From an uncultured Gammaproteobacteria bacterium (GTDB lineage: Bacteria > Pseudomonadota > Gammaproteobacteria > Pseudomonadales > Azotimanducaceae_A), in NCBI GenBank assembly GCA_913041025.1, contig CAJWGQ010000004.1:1-50798 (forward strand): DNA of 50,798 nucleotides. The letters run 5' to 3'. Made by a program: the position numbers and the translations under genes. Positions 42,897 through 50,663 of the stretch are shown here, piece after piece (position 1 is the first letter of the stretch; each line of letters opens with the position of its first letter). The notes below the pieces were generated by a model. It was not told the DNA's origin. It did not search any database and saw nothing but the letters and a program-made list of their open reading frames with translations.

Positions 42897-44245
42897 TTTT
42901 CGCTAGCAGAGCGAAGGTGACCCGGATTTAACAGCCCTAAGCGATCGTACTGTTGCTTTTTGGCGTGAAATCCCTCGCCATACCATCGACTGTCATCATT
43001 TAGAAAGTAGGTATGTGGATTAGCAACACTGATACCTATTTCTTCGGAGAATTCTATTAATTCATTTAGACGGTCAGGCGAAGTAAATTTCACTATCGTG
43101 AGACCTCCAGCCTGAACATCACCTTTAGATCGAATAAATTCGATATGCTCGAAAACTTCACCAGGAAAAGCTTTTTTTCGTTCCTCAATTTGATCTTGTA
43201 AACGATTAATATCGAAGCGATCTTGCAAATATGTGAGTTCGTGGTCGGCTTTCATTGCCCACTGAGTTGTATGGTTCCAAGTGTAGTCATACAACTGTCG
43301 TCCCCGGCCGCCGTCTTGACTTGGCGCTTGGTGAAAAGTCACTGTTCCACCTAGGGCGCTTGATAGCCCTTCAATTATTTCCGGTGGCTGATCAGTGTAG
43401 ACGAAGAGCACATGCTTGCTTTCTGGAATTGCGGCACCACGTCTTAGTGGCTTGAAATACGAGGGTATTGGCCACTCAAAGGCAGTAATAAGCCTTTTTC
43501 TTATATTTGGGTCTCGAGCAAGCGCCTCGCCTGCAGAAAGCGCAAGCTTGAGATCATCGAACGCAAAAACATATTGATGCCAAGAGGTGCGCGGTGCTAG
43601 CGCAAACTCGACTTCACTGATAAACGCCGTGAGGCCGCAGTTATGCAGGACCCCTTCAAGCTCTCCTGCAACTAATTCGACTCTTTCAGAGGGATCATCC
43701 AAGGTATAAATTGTTGCACCTAGGATATTATCGTTTTCCCACAGCATCCCCCATTCGACAGATCCAATACCACCGGAACCACCAGCAATGAACCCTGCCG
43801 AGGAGGAGGTTGGAACTGTACTAGGAAAGAGCCGCAACTCAGAATCAACCTGGGCTGCGGCTTCTTCAATTTTATAAAGTATATGCCCTGCCTCTACTCT
43901 CGCAGATGTAGTCGACAGACTTAACAAATTATCTAAGTTGCGCGTGTTCACCATAATGCCACCGTTTAAAGGGACACCCTGACCATAGTTACCTGTCCCC
44001 GCCCCTCTGGGCACTAGTGGAATTTTTTCACGTGCTGCTAATGACAAAACTTTCTGAAGTTCATTTTGGTTATTTGGGTAGACAATAGCTTCAGCACTCT
44101 TTCCATCCAATTGAGGAATCAGGACAGGGCTAAAGTGGTAACAGTCTTTCGAGCCCGACGCTAACTTATCAGGAAGAGTGGTTATCGACTCAGCACCGAC
44201 AATAGAGGTCAGCGCCACCAAAGTATCAGTATTTACGTGCTCCAA
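42893..44245 (-). CDS. FAD-linked oxidase (GlcD/PCMH type)
   Basis: FAD-binding PCMH-fold oxidoreductase of 450 residues. The N-terminal flavin domain shows YPNNQNELQKVLSLAAREKI, PLVPRGAGTGNYGQGVPLNG and STVPTSSSAGFIAGGSGGIG. The C-terminal part lacks the usual Fe-S or berberine-bridge features I can see and contains QDRFDINRLQDQIEERKKAF. Relatives oxidise 2-hydroxy acids or amines, often passing electrons to quinones. The position at the head of a unit encoding a cytosine-deaminase-like enzyme, BiuH-like hydrolase and permease suggests it acts early on the imported compound. A glycolate/ureidoglycolate-type substrate is possible but unproven. Confidence 0.8.
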   Translation of the reverse strand: MEHVNTDTLVALTSIVGAESITTLPDKLASGSKDCYHFSPVLIPQLDGKSAEAIVYPNNQNELQKVLSLAAREKIPLVPRGAGTGNYGQGVPLNGGIMVNTRNLDNLLSLSTTSARVEAGHILYKIEEAAAQVDSELRLFPSTVPTSSSAGFIAGGSGGIGSVEWGMLWENDNILGATIYTLDDPSERVELVAGELEGVLHNCGLTAFISEVEFALAPRTSWHQYVFAFDDLKLALSAGEALARDPNIRKRLITAFEWPIPSYFKPLRRGAAIPESKHVLFVYTDQPPEIIEGLSSALGGTVTFHQAPSQDGGRGRQLYDYTWNHTTQWAMKADHELTYLQDRFDINRLQDQIEERKKAFPGEVFEHIEFIRSKGDVQAGGLTIVKFTSPDRLNELIEFSEEIGISVANPHTYFLNDDSRWYGEGFHAKKQQYDRLGLLNPGHLRSASEK

Positions 44246-44516
44246 TTCTTGCTCCTAAATTGGTATCAATGATCATCAAAAACAACACAGAAATTATTTA
44301 CGTCTCTGAAGTCTCTCTTACGTCAACAGACACACGCACATAAGAACTTTTCATCATAGAAGTTGCCTTTTTTAAGCTGCAAAACTTGTTCCACTTACCT
44401 TTTAATTTTTACATGAAGTCGACTGTAGCACTCAAAAAAATCGCCTTAAGTAAGAATGTGGCATCTTGCTGGTACGTTTGTTGCTTAGATCTGACAAAGC
44501 GAGGTTTAAAAAATAT
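44246..44516. other. AT-rich divergent promoter gap
   Basis: This 271-base gap separates the minus-strand FAD-oxidase unit from the plus-strand DUF2165-Rieske unit, so it must hold both promoters. It is AT-rich, with several T-runs. I found no strong symmetric element and no gene. A TTG-started extension of the next frame begins at 44466 but looks unlikely. Confidence 0.4.
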
Positions 44517-44999
44517 ATGGTAACGAGGCTCTGCAAGATAGTTCTGGTTAGCGCGGTCGCATTGTTCGCGTGGTTAGTTGGGATTAACAACATCACCGAC
44601 TACGGTTCCAATTTCGCGTTTGTGCAGCATGTTATGAGCATGGACACCACCTTTGAAGGAAACAAACTTATGTGGCGAGCGATTGTCTCGCCAAACTTTC
44701 ACCATGCTGCATATTTTCTTATTATTTTCTTGGAACTCCTTACAGGAACACTGTGTTCTTTCGGGGCCTACCGATTGATTCTCGCGCGTAATGAAGATCA
44801 GCAGACCTTTGTAGCCGCGAAGACGATCGCCAACCTTGGCCTCACAACTGGCATTGTTCTCTGGTTTTCAGGTTTTCTGACTGTAGGGGCAGAATGGTTC
44901 GTCATGTGGCAATCAGATACATGGAATGGCCAACAAGCTGCCTTTCGCTTTGTCGTCGTGCTCTTCGGTGTTCTGATTTTTTTAAACCAAAAAGACTGA
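44517..44999 (+). CDS. DUF2165-family small membrane protein
   Basis: Predicted integral membrane protein of 160 residues with four helices: LCKIVLVSAVALFAWLVGIN, NFHHAAYFLIIFLELLTGTL, TIANLGLTTGIVLWFSGFLT and FRFVVVLFGVLIFL. The segments NITDYGSNFAFVQHVMSMD and HAAYFLIIFLE are the recognisable DUF2165 core. The function is unknown. I use ATG 44517 (MVTRLCK); the frame is open to a TTG at 44466. It sits 10 bases before the Rieske oxygenase gene and is probably co-transcribed, which hints at a membrane partner or a tolerance role. Confidence 0.82.
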   Translation: MVTRLCKIVLVSAVALFAWLVGINNITDYGSNFAFVQHVMSMDTTFEGNKLMWRAIVSPNFHHAAYFLIIFLELLTGTLCSFGAYRLILARNEDQQTFVAAKTIANLGLTTGIVLWFSGFLTVGAEWFVMWQSDTWNGQQAAFRFVVVLFGVLIFLNQKD

Positions 45000-45009
45000 G
45001 GGCAGGTCA

Positions 45010-46032
45010 ATGCTCGTAACGAAACAACCCGTTCTTCGTCGATTTTGGTATACGACTGTTCCAGATGAATTATTAAAAGGTACACCGATCGCATTTAGAC
45101 TGCTCGGCGAGGACATCGTCCTCTGGAGAGATCTCGAGGGATATCCGCATGCATTGGAAGATCGCTGCTGTCATCGCACTGCAAAACTTTCTAAAGGCCA
45201 CGTTAAAGACGGCCAGATTGTTTGCGGCTACCATGGTTGGACTTACGATAAATCAGGACGTTGCGTTTTTCTGCCCCAAGAGCCAGGCGGCGCCGCAAGG
45301 CGGGAACTGAGGGTCAACTCATATCATTGCGAGTCCAAGTATGGATATGTCTGGGTCGCCCTAGAAGATCCATTATTGCCAATTCCAACTATTCCGGAAG
45401 AATCTATACACGGCGTAAGAAGAATTGCGCAATTCTACGAGCGCTGGGAGACCAGTAGTCTACGCTTCCTAGAAAACGCGTTCGACAACTCCCACTTCAG
45501 CTTTGTACACCGCTCAACCTTCGGAGACTCAACTAACCCCGCCCCTTCAAGCTACGATATCAAGGAGCATCCTTGGGGTTTTGAGTCTGAGACAGAAGTT
45601 GAAATCGTAAACCCTCCAGAAAGTCATGTATTAACGGGAACTAACGAGCCTCGCACTAAGCGCATGCTGGCTAACACTTACTACCTTCCATTCTGTCGCA
45701 GATTTGGGTGCAGTTATCCTAACGGACTAATTCACACCATCTTTAACTGTGCAACGCCAATAGACGATGGAAGCATCATGCTAAGCCAGTGGTTATATCG
45801 AAACGATTCAGAGCAAGATGCTCCAGAATCAATGCTGAACGCATTCGATAGGCGAGTGACCGATGAAGATAAAGATATTCTAGAATCTACTGATCCTAAC
45901 GCTTGCGTTGACGTTCAGAGGCAAGCTGAAAAACACATGGTTTCAGATAAGCCTGGACTTGTAATTCGACGCCAAATAATGGCGCTGTTGCGCACACACG
46001 GTGAAGATGAAGTTTTCTTAACTTCTATTTGA
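45010..46032 (+). CDS. Rieske non-heme iron oxygenase (VanA/HpxD/NdmA-like)
   Basis: The N-terminal Rieske domain has CCHRTAKLSKG and CGYHGWTYDKSG: Cys53 and His55, then Cys72 and His75 ligate the 2Fe-2S centre. The C-terminal catalytic domain has LENAFDNSHFSFVHRSTFGD, the mononuclear iron motif of demethylase/hydroxylase types. At 340 residues it is the size of VanA, of Klebsiella HpxD (hypoxanthine oxidation) and of the caffeine N-demethylases NdmA/B. In a purine island either a purine C-hydroxylase or an N-methylpurine demethylase would fit, but the sequence does not decide between them. No dedicated reductase is encoded next to it. Confidence 0.85.
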   Translation: MLVTKQPVLRRFWYTTVPDELLKGTPIAFRLLGEDIVLWRDLEGYPHALEDRCCHRTAKLSKGHVKDGQIVCGYHGWTYDKSGRCVFLPQEPGGAARRELRVNSYHCESKYGYVWVALEDPLLPIPTIPEESIHGVRRIAQFYERWETSSLRFLENAFDNSHFSFVHRSTFGDSTNPAPSSYDIKEHPWGFESETEVEIVNPPESHVLTGTNEPRTKRMLANTYYLPFCRRFGCSYPNGLIHTIFNCATPIDDGSIMLSQWLYRNDSEQDAPESMLNAFDRRVTDEDKDILESTDPNACVDVQRQAEKHMVSDKPGLVIRRQIMALLRTHGEDEVFLTSI

Positions 46033-46122
46033 TGCAAATCTTTACGTGCTGACTGTCTGAATAGCTCCATTATCAAGCACCAATATGCAGAAGCGCCCTA
46101 CTCTTGGGCATACGCGCGCTCC

Positions 46123-46189
46123 AATACGACGGCTTTTTTTCCAGAGCCGACACTAGAACCCCCTAATGCCTCCCAATAAACGTATTAGG
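46123..46189. promoter_or_regulatory. Candidate regulatory half-sites before the TonB-dependent receptor
   Basis: The 219-base gap before the receptor contains AATACG at 46123-46128 (in the 9-mer CCAATACGA, also at 6744-6752), an imperfectly spaced CGTATT at 46181-46186, and an inverted pair CCTAAT (46162-46167) and ATTAGG (46184-46189). CGTATTAGG also occurs at 10367-10375 before atzG. An AGGAGA at 46239-46244 is a good ribosome-binding site for the receptor. Confidence 0.35.
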
Positions 46190-46251
46190 TTGTCGCCGGA
46201 GCGGATGGCACAAACTTTGCTGGTTCAGACAGGTAACTAGGAGAAACGTTC

Positions 46252-48732
46252 ATGCAAAAAACAAGAAATCGATGGCTGGGTATTCTTTTATTGCTCTTAC
46301 TACCATTTAGCCTCAATGCAGAGGAAGAGGTTGTTGAGCTTGAGACCTACACAGCAGAGGATGAGATTGAGGACGATTTCGGCGTATTACCAAGAGAACC
46401 TGTCAACTCCGTCTTCGGATTTGATAAAACCGCTCTTGAGACACCCCGGTCTGTGAGTTCAGTGAGTGCGGAATTTCTAGAGACTTTCGACGTCACTAGC
46501 ATCAACGATATTTCAACATTCATTCCCGGCTCATTTACAACGTCATTTTTTGGCGTAGCCGGTTCGTTAGATATCAGGGGCACCCCCGCGGATAACTACT
46601 TTCGTGGAGTAAAGAGAATCGCGAACGATGGCGTTTACCCGACGCCAATTGGGGCCAGTGATCGAATCGACGTAATTCGTGGTCCCATGAGTCCGATATC
46701 TGGTCCCAGTCGCGTCGCAGGGGCTTTAAATTTCATTCCCAAGTCTGCCCGGGCAGAAACGGGACAGTACATGTCTGAAGCGGCGGGTACTTTAAGTTAC
46801 ACCACTGGCTCCTGGGACAAGAGCATTCTGAGGGCTGAGGTCGGTGGTCCAATGAGCATTGCAGATAAAACCGCCGGCTATTATGTGTTTGCCGAGATCG
46901 AAGATTCTGGCAGCTACTATCGCCTAGATTTCACAAAACAAACATTGCTACAGGGGTCTTTCAACGTTGACCTTTCTGATACCACTAGGATTGAGTTCGG
47001 CGGCATGTACCAGAAATGGGATGGTCACGAAAATGGCGGCTGGAATCGAGTTACACAGGAACTGATAGATACAGGCACTTACGTAACGGGACAACCTAAC
47101 CACACGCCACCGGACGCAAATGGCGATGGCTGGATCAACTGGCGAGAGATAATCAATATTGAAACAGGATTCAGCGGTGCAGGTTTTGGCACCAACGTTA
47201 ATTGTTTTGGAGATTTCCAAGGCTTTGCAGATAGCGGCAGTACCCAGCTGTTCTGTCCTGGACCATTTGACCCAGCAGATCTTGATGAAGGTTCCATACC
47301 AACCAGAGATGGCGTCGGCATCTATGGCATCACGCCAACCGGGACCGCGCAATTGGATGGAAGCCAAGTACTCATTACCTATGAAGATCTTTACAAAACA
47401 GATGCGTTGACTCTCTATCTTGATTTCATCACGGAATATGACTCAGGGTGGTCTATGACGAACAAGTTTTTCTACGATGAAGTCAAAAGCGCGAACAGTG
47501 ATGCTTATGGCTTCTCAAAGACGGGTGATAGCTGGCTTTTTGAGTACCAGTTGATCTTCTCTAAGATGTTCGAAAATGATTCTTTCACTGCAAACGTGAG
47601 TTTATCCCCATCACTGCGCTATATTGATGCCTTTTATGCCAATGATTTCTTTCACGAAATTTTTGACAGGGTTGACCTGACTGTTGGGTTCAATCCTTCT
47701 AGTAGAGTGGGTTCCAACGTGTTGCTTGGACCTGAGCTCGAACCGTGGGGCATTAATGATTTCGCCGAAACAACCCAAATCGGACTTGCTGCGCTAGCTG
47801 ATGTTAGTTTCGGCAATCTCAATGTAGTATTGGGCGGACGCATTGATAGTGTTGAGATCGATGCAGAAACAGGAGATCCGGCGCGATTCTTCGCTCGAAC
47901 TGCCGGTGCTGTCGCTTCGAACAGTGATGAGGGCTACTCTTATACTGCGTCTTTGTCTTATAAGATTTCGGACAACATCATTCCCTACGTAACTGTTTCA
48001 GAGCAATCTACCGTTCTCTTCGGTACGCACGACTCTATTGAACTCGCATTTGTTGATGCTAATGAGTTTCTCGGAGAGTCGACCATGGAAGAAGCTGGCA
48101 TAAAAGCTAATTTCCTTGATGGACGACTGTTTGTCGCCGGATCTGTTTTCGAACAAGAACGGATATCGATAAACCAGAACGGCGCGACTGAGTCTAACGA
48201 AGCACTCAGGTCAGATGGGTTTGAAATAGAGTTACGAGTAGTCCCTACGGAAAACACATCTATCGTTGCCACGTACACCGATCTTGAGGTAGTAAGAACT
48301 GACGTAAATGGTGTCTGGTTCACGTTCCTAGGAGCAGCGGACTTCCCACAACTAGATCCCTCGCTGATCTGGGGTGGGGTCTTTGGCGGTAACGTGATCG
48401 TTGATGACGAACCTGCACGAGGTGGTATTCCTGAGACGATCATCTCCCTCTCGGCAACTGCACGTTTTTCTGACGCTTTGTCGGGAGCCATTTCTCTGTC
48501 AAGTGTGGATGAGGTTTTTCCTTCACCGACAGGAAATCTAGTTCTGCCAGCATATGACAAAGTTGACTTATCTCTGACCTACGCGACGCCGACGTTTACA
48601 GCCAAAGCGTCCGTAAATAACCTCACAGATGAGCAGTACTTTAGGGCAAACTTCCCTGGACTCTACGGTAACCTGGTAGTCCTTCCTGAAAAACCAATTA
48701 ACTACACGTTTTCAGTGACCTATCGTTTCTGA
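46252..48732 (+). CDS. TonB-dependent outer-membrane receptor
   Basis: A signal peptide (WLGILLLLLLPFSLNA) precedes an acidic stretch with a possible TonB box (EVVELETYTAED). The plug domain follows: TPRSVSSVSAEFLETFDV, LDIRGTPADNYFRGVKRIA, DRIDVIRGPMSPISGPSR and ALNFIPKSA. The remainder is a 22-strand-type barrel ending in NYTFSVTYRF with the C-terminal Phe needed for assembly. It has 826 residues, FecA/FhuA-like. No siderophore genes are visible; with a TonB block and a purine ABC importer in the same window, import of purines or a purine-metal complex is inferred. A good Shine-Dalgarno (AGGAGA) lies seven bases before the ATG. Confidence 0.92.
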   Translation: MQKTRNRWLGILLLLLLPFSLNAEEEVVELETYTAEDEIEDDFGVLPREPVNSVFGFDKTALETPRSVSSVSAEFLETFDVTSINDISTFIPGSFTTSFFGVAGSLDIRGTPADNYFRGVKRIANDGVYPTPIGASDRIDVIRGPMSPISGPSRVAGALNFIPKSARAETGQYMSEAAGTLSYTTGSWDKSILRAEVGGPMSIADKTAGYYVFAEIEDSGSYYRLDFTKQTLLQGSFNVDLSDTTRIEFGGMYQKWDGHENGGWNRVTQELIDTGTYVTGQPNHTPPDANGDGWINWREIINIETGFSGAGFGTNVNCFGDFQGFADSGSTQLFCPGPFDPADLDEGSIPTRDGVGIYGITPTGTAQLDGSQVLITYEDLYKTDALTLYLDFITEYDSGWSMTNKFFYDEVKSANSDAYGFSKTGDSWLFEYQLIFSKMFENDSFTANVSLSPSLRYIDAFYANDFFHEIFDRVDLTVGFNPSSRVGSNVLLGPELEPWGINDFAETTQIGLAALADVSFGNLNVVLGGRIDSVEIDAETGDPARFFARTAGAVASNSDEGYSYTASLSYKISDNIIPYVTVSEQSTVLFGTHDSIELAFVDANEFLGESTMEEAGIKANFLDGRLFVAGSVFEQERISINQNGATESNEALRSDGFEIELRVVPTENTSIVATYTDLEVVRTDVNGVWFTFLGAADFPQLDPSLIWGGVFGGNVIVDDEPARGGIPETIISLSATARFSDALSGAISLSSVDEVFPSPTGNLVLPAYDKVDLSLTYATPTFTAKASVNNLTDEQYFRANFPGLYGNLVVLPEKPINYTFSVTYRF

Positions 48733-48740
48733 TCCTAGCC

Positions 48741-48772
48741 CGGGCGCCCTCCAGGGGCGCCCGCTCTTTTTT
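48741..48772 (+). terminator. Strong intrinsic terminator after the receptor gene
   Basis: Nine-base perfect GC-rich stem CGGGCGCCC (48741-48749), five-base loop, complement GGGCGCCCG (48755-48763), then CTC and six T (48767-48772). It lies eight bases after the receptor stop and is the clearest terminator in the window. It separates the receptor from the deaminase gene 10 bases beyond. Confidence 0.92.
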
Positions 48773-48782
48773 CTGTCTAGTA

Positions 48783-49271
48783 ATGTCTCCCGAATTAGCT
48801 AAGCGCCACTTATTACATGCAAATGAGATCGCGCATCAAGCTGTGGCAGAAGGACACCACCCCTTCGGCGCCGTGTTAGTCGGGCCCGATCAAACCACAA
48901 TTCTTATCGAGCAAGTCAATATTTCACCCGTGAGACACGCCGAATCTACTTTGCTGTTGCGTATAGAAAATGAGTTCGAGTTTTCTCCAGATCAAAGATG
49001 GCAGTGTACGCTGGTAACTACCGTTGAACCCTGCGCAATGTGTGCCGCAACCATGTACTGGTCAAATGTTGGTAATCTCGTTTACGGAATGGAAGAAACC
49101 AAACTACTCGCTCTGACCGGTAACCATCCAGAAAATCCGACTATGAGCCTTCCATGCAGGGAAGTATTTTCCCGGGGTCAAAAAGATATAAAGGTTCAAG
49201 GCCCCTTTAAGGAACTTTCAGAGCTTCTCATGCGGCCTCACCACGACTTCTGGCATCAGGCCGGGCAATAG
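48783..49271 (+). CDS. Nucleoside/nucleobase deaminase (CDA fold)
   Basis: Zinc-dependent deaminase of the cytidine-deaminase fold, 162 residues. The metal motifs are HAES at 52-55 (His and catalytic Glu) and EPCAMCAATMYWS with Cys84 and Cys87. HHPFGAVLVGPDQ near the N-terminus is typical of the guanine-deaminase/tRNA-adenosine-deaminase branch. The C-terminal FWHQAGQ end and GMEETKLLALTGNHPENP resemble bacterial nucleoside or base deaminases of the CumB group. It could be a second guanine deaminase type. It begins right after the receptor terminator, so needs its own promoter or readthrough. Its 3-prime end overlaps the dead DUF1330 frame on the other strand. Confidence 0.85.
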   Translation: MSPELAKRHLLHANEIAHQAVAEGHHPFGAVLVGPDQTTILIEQVNISPVRHAESTLLLRIENEFEFSPDQRWQCTLVTTVEPCAMCAATMYWSNVGNLVYGMEETKLLALTGNHPENPTMSLPCREVFSRGQKDIKVQGPFKELSELLMRPHHDFWHQAGQ

Positions 49272-49541
49272 CACCAATTGCGTCTCAGCATTCGTTTCCC
49301 GCATAGCATGAAGCGAAGCAAGGTTAGGATCATCAAGTCACGCTTCAGCAGCCTCCATGCTCGGGAATTCGATTAGAACAACTCAATTCCATTGGCGATT
49401 ATCTGAGCGGCGCACAGGTTTTCCTCCGCGCACAAGATAACGCCTTCCGAATTTTTCAACACTTGCAGTGATGGCTGTAATGAAGGAGGCATAAGCTTCA
49501 GCATTCACTATCTTATTATCAGCTAGAATATAAGCGGTCAC
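49218..49541 (-). pseudogene. DUF1330 gene broken by two in-frame TGA codons
   Basis: On the minus strand a GTG at 49541, overlapping the stop of the 2-oxoglutarate oxygenase gene (GTGA), opens a frame VTAYILADNKIVNAEAYAS, then FGRRYLVRGGKPV, VVLIEFPSMEAAEA and TQLVLLPGL. This is the complete DUF1330 (ferredoxin-like dimeric) pattern of about 95 residues. TGA codons interrupt it at codon 53 (49383-49385) and codon 68 (49338-49340). The second sits in EAAEA-stop-LDDP, where relatives have Trp (AxAWYDSP). The frame finally ends at 49218, inside the convergent deaminase gene. It is a recent pseudogene or a sequence with errors; it was probably translationally coupled to the oxygenase. Confidence 0.8.
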
Positions 49542-50437
49542 GTGATTTGAGCCGCGTTTAGCTTTGAAAGGATGTGATCTCCCGCAGTTACAGGCGAATA
49601 ATTAGGCTTTCTACCATCAGCTACGCAACTCGCTAGCGGCGTGACTAGTACTTCGGAATCCGGATCAGTAAAAAACGCAATCGAGTATCTATCACGAAAA
49701 CCTAACCTTGGGAGTACTCGGTGCTCCGTCGAGGGGTAACGGTCATTGCTCCAAATCTGCATCAGGTCCCCAGTATTAATTACAACTGTACCTTCTATAT
49801 GCGGTACGTCTAGCCATACGCCTGACGGTAGTTTTAGCTGCAGACCACCGACATTGTCCTGCAATAGAAGTGTAATCGCTCCATAATCGGTATGAGACCC
49901 AGCTCCCATTTGCGAGGGTGACGAACATTCGTAACCAAAAGCTGGGTAGTGTAGGTACCGCATCGTTATGTTTTCTCCGCTATGCTTAGCTACAAAATAA
50001 TCACGATCAGTACCCAAGGCGATCGCGAATATTCTGAGCACGTTGAAGGCGCATTGCTGGCAGTTATCATAAAATTCAAGTGATAGCTGACGATATACTG
50101 GATCTGGCCAGGCTCGAGGATCGTCAGCCCTGCCAGTAAGGTTACGCATAGTAAATGTCTCTTTGATATCAGGGTATTGTTTAGGATCGAGCTTCTCTGT
50201 CAGGGCTCCCTGATATCCGAAGTTATTACTGGTTCCTTCATATGCATGGTTCATCTTTTTCGAGTTCTCTTCAGAAAAAAAAGACTGGACGACCTCCATA
50301 ACGGCATCTTTAAGTCCAAAATCCACACCAATATTGCGTGCGAGGACAAAACCAAATCTCCGCAGATTTTCGTCAAGCACCAGCGCCAGCTCTCTCTCAT
50401 TTCTCAAACTGTCAAAATCGATAATCGGAATCGACAT
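49538..50437 (-). CDS. 2-oxoglutarate/Fe(II) oxygenase, isopenicillin-N-synthase family
   Basis: Non-heme iron dioxygenase of 299 residues from the ATG at 50437 (MSIPIIDFDSLRN); the frame is open upstream to 50482. The N-terminal DIOX_N-type domain has GFVLARNIGV and NNFGYQG. The iron facial triad is in SHTDYGAITLLLQD (His and Asp) and PSTEHRVLPR (His), with an Arg in RYSIAFF for 2-oxoglutarate. The HTDYG, GGLQL and INTGDLMQIWSN motifs define the plant/bacterial IPNS-like group. The substrate is unknown; oxidation of a purine, pterin or methylated base would suit the context. It is followed by the dead DUF1330 gene. Confidence 0.87.
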   Translation of the reverse strand: MSIPIIDFDSLRNERELALVLDENLRRFGFVLARNIGVDFGLKDAVMEVVQSFFSEENSKKMNHAYEGTSNNFGYQGALTEKLDPKQYPDIKETFTMRNLTGRADDPRAWPDPVYRQLSLEFYDNCQQCAFNVLRIFAIALGTDRDYFVAKHSGENITMRYLHYPAFGYECSSPSQMGAGSHTDYGAITLLLQDNVGGLQLKLPSGVWLDVPHIEGTVVINTGDLMQIWSNDRYPSTEHRVLPRLGFRDRYSIAFFTDPDSEVLVTPLASCVADGRKPNYSPVTAGDHILSKLNAAQIT

Positions 50438-50482
50438 GTGATCGCTCCATAATCTAACGAAAAAGACTTGTGCAATATTCAC

Positions 50483-50663
50483 ACCATTTTCGAAAGTGGC
50501 TTATAAATTAAAAAACCACTCAAGAGGGAACTGTAACTTCGCCAACAACTCAATCTGGGCGACCACATATGAAAAACTCTTTCATCAATAATTATCCATC
50601 AAATTTGAGCGTTTTTGGCAACGTGTAGGGTTTCCAGTTTGTTTACGTACAGCCCAACGGGCT
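50483..50663. other. Promoter gap with a small hairpin
   Basis: This gap is AT-rich and should contain the promoter of the minus-strand oxygenase gene. A short hairpin AGCCC-AAC-GGGCT at 50651-50663, followed on the plus strand by a weak T-rich stretch, lies just after the relic frame described next. No gene was recognised here. Confidence 0.35.

Noticed and set aside
46090..46140. Possible terminator after the Rieske oxygenase (GCCC-loop-GGGC and a later T-run)
   Set aside because: The stem is only four bases and the T-run does not follow it directly.
47985..48560. 191-codon minus-strand frame inside the TonB-dependent receptor gene
   Set aside because: It is an antisense shadow of the beta-barrel coding sequence.
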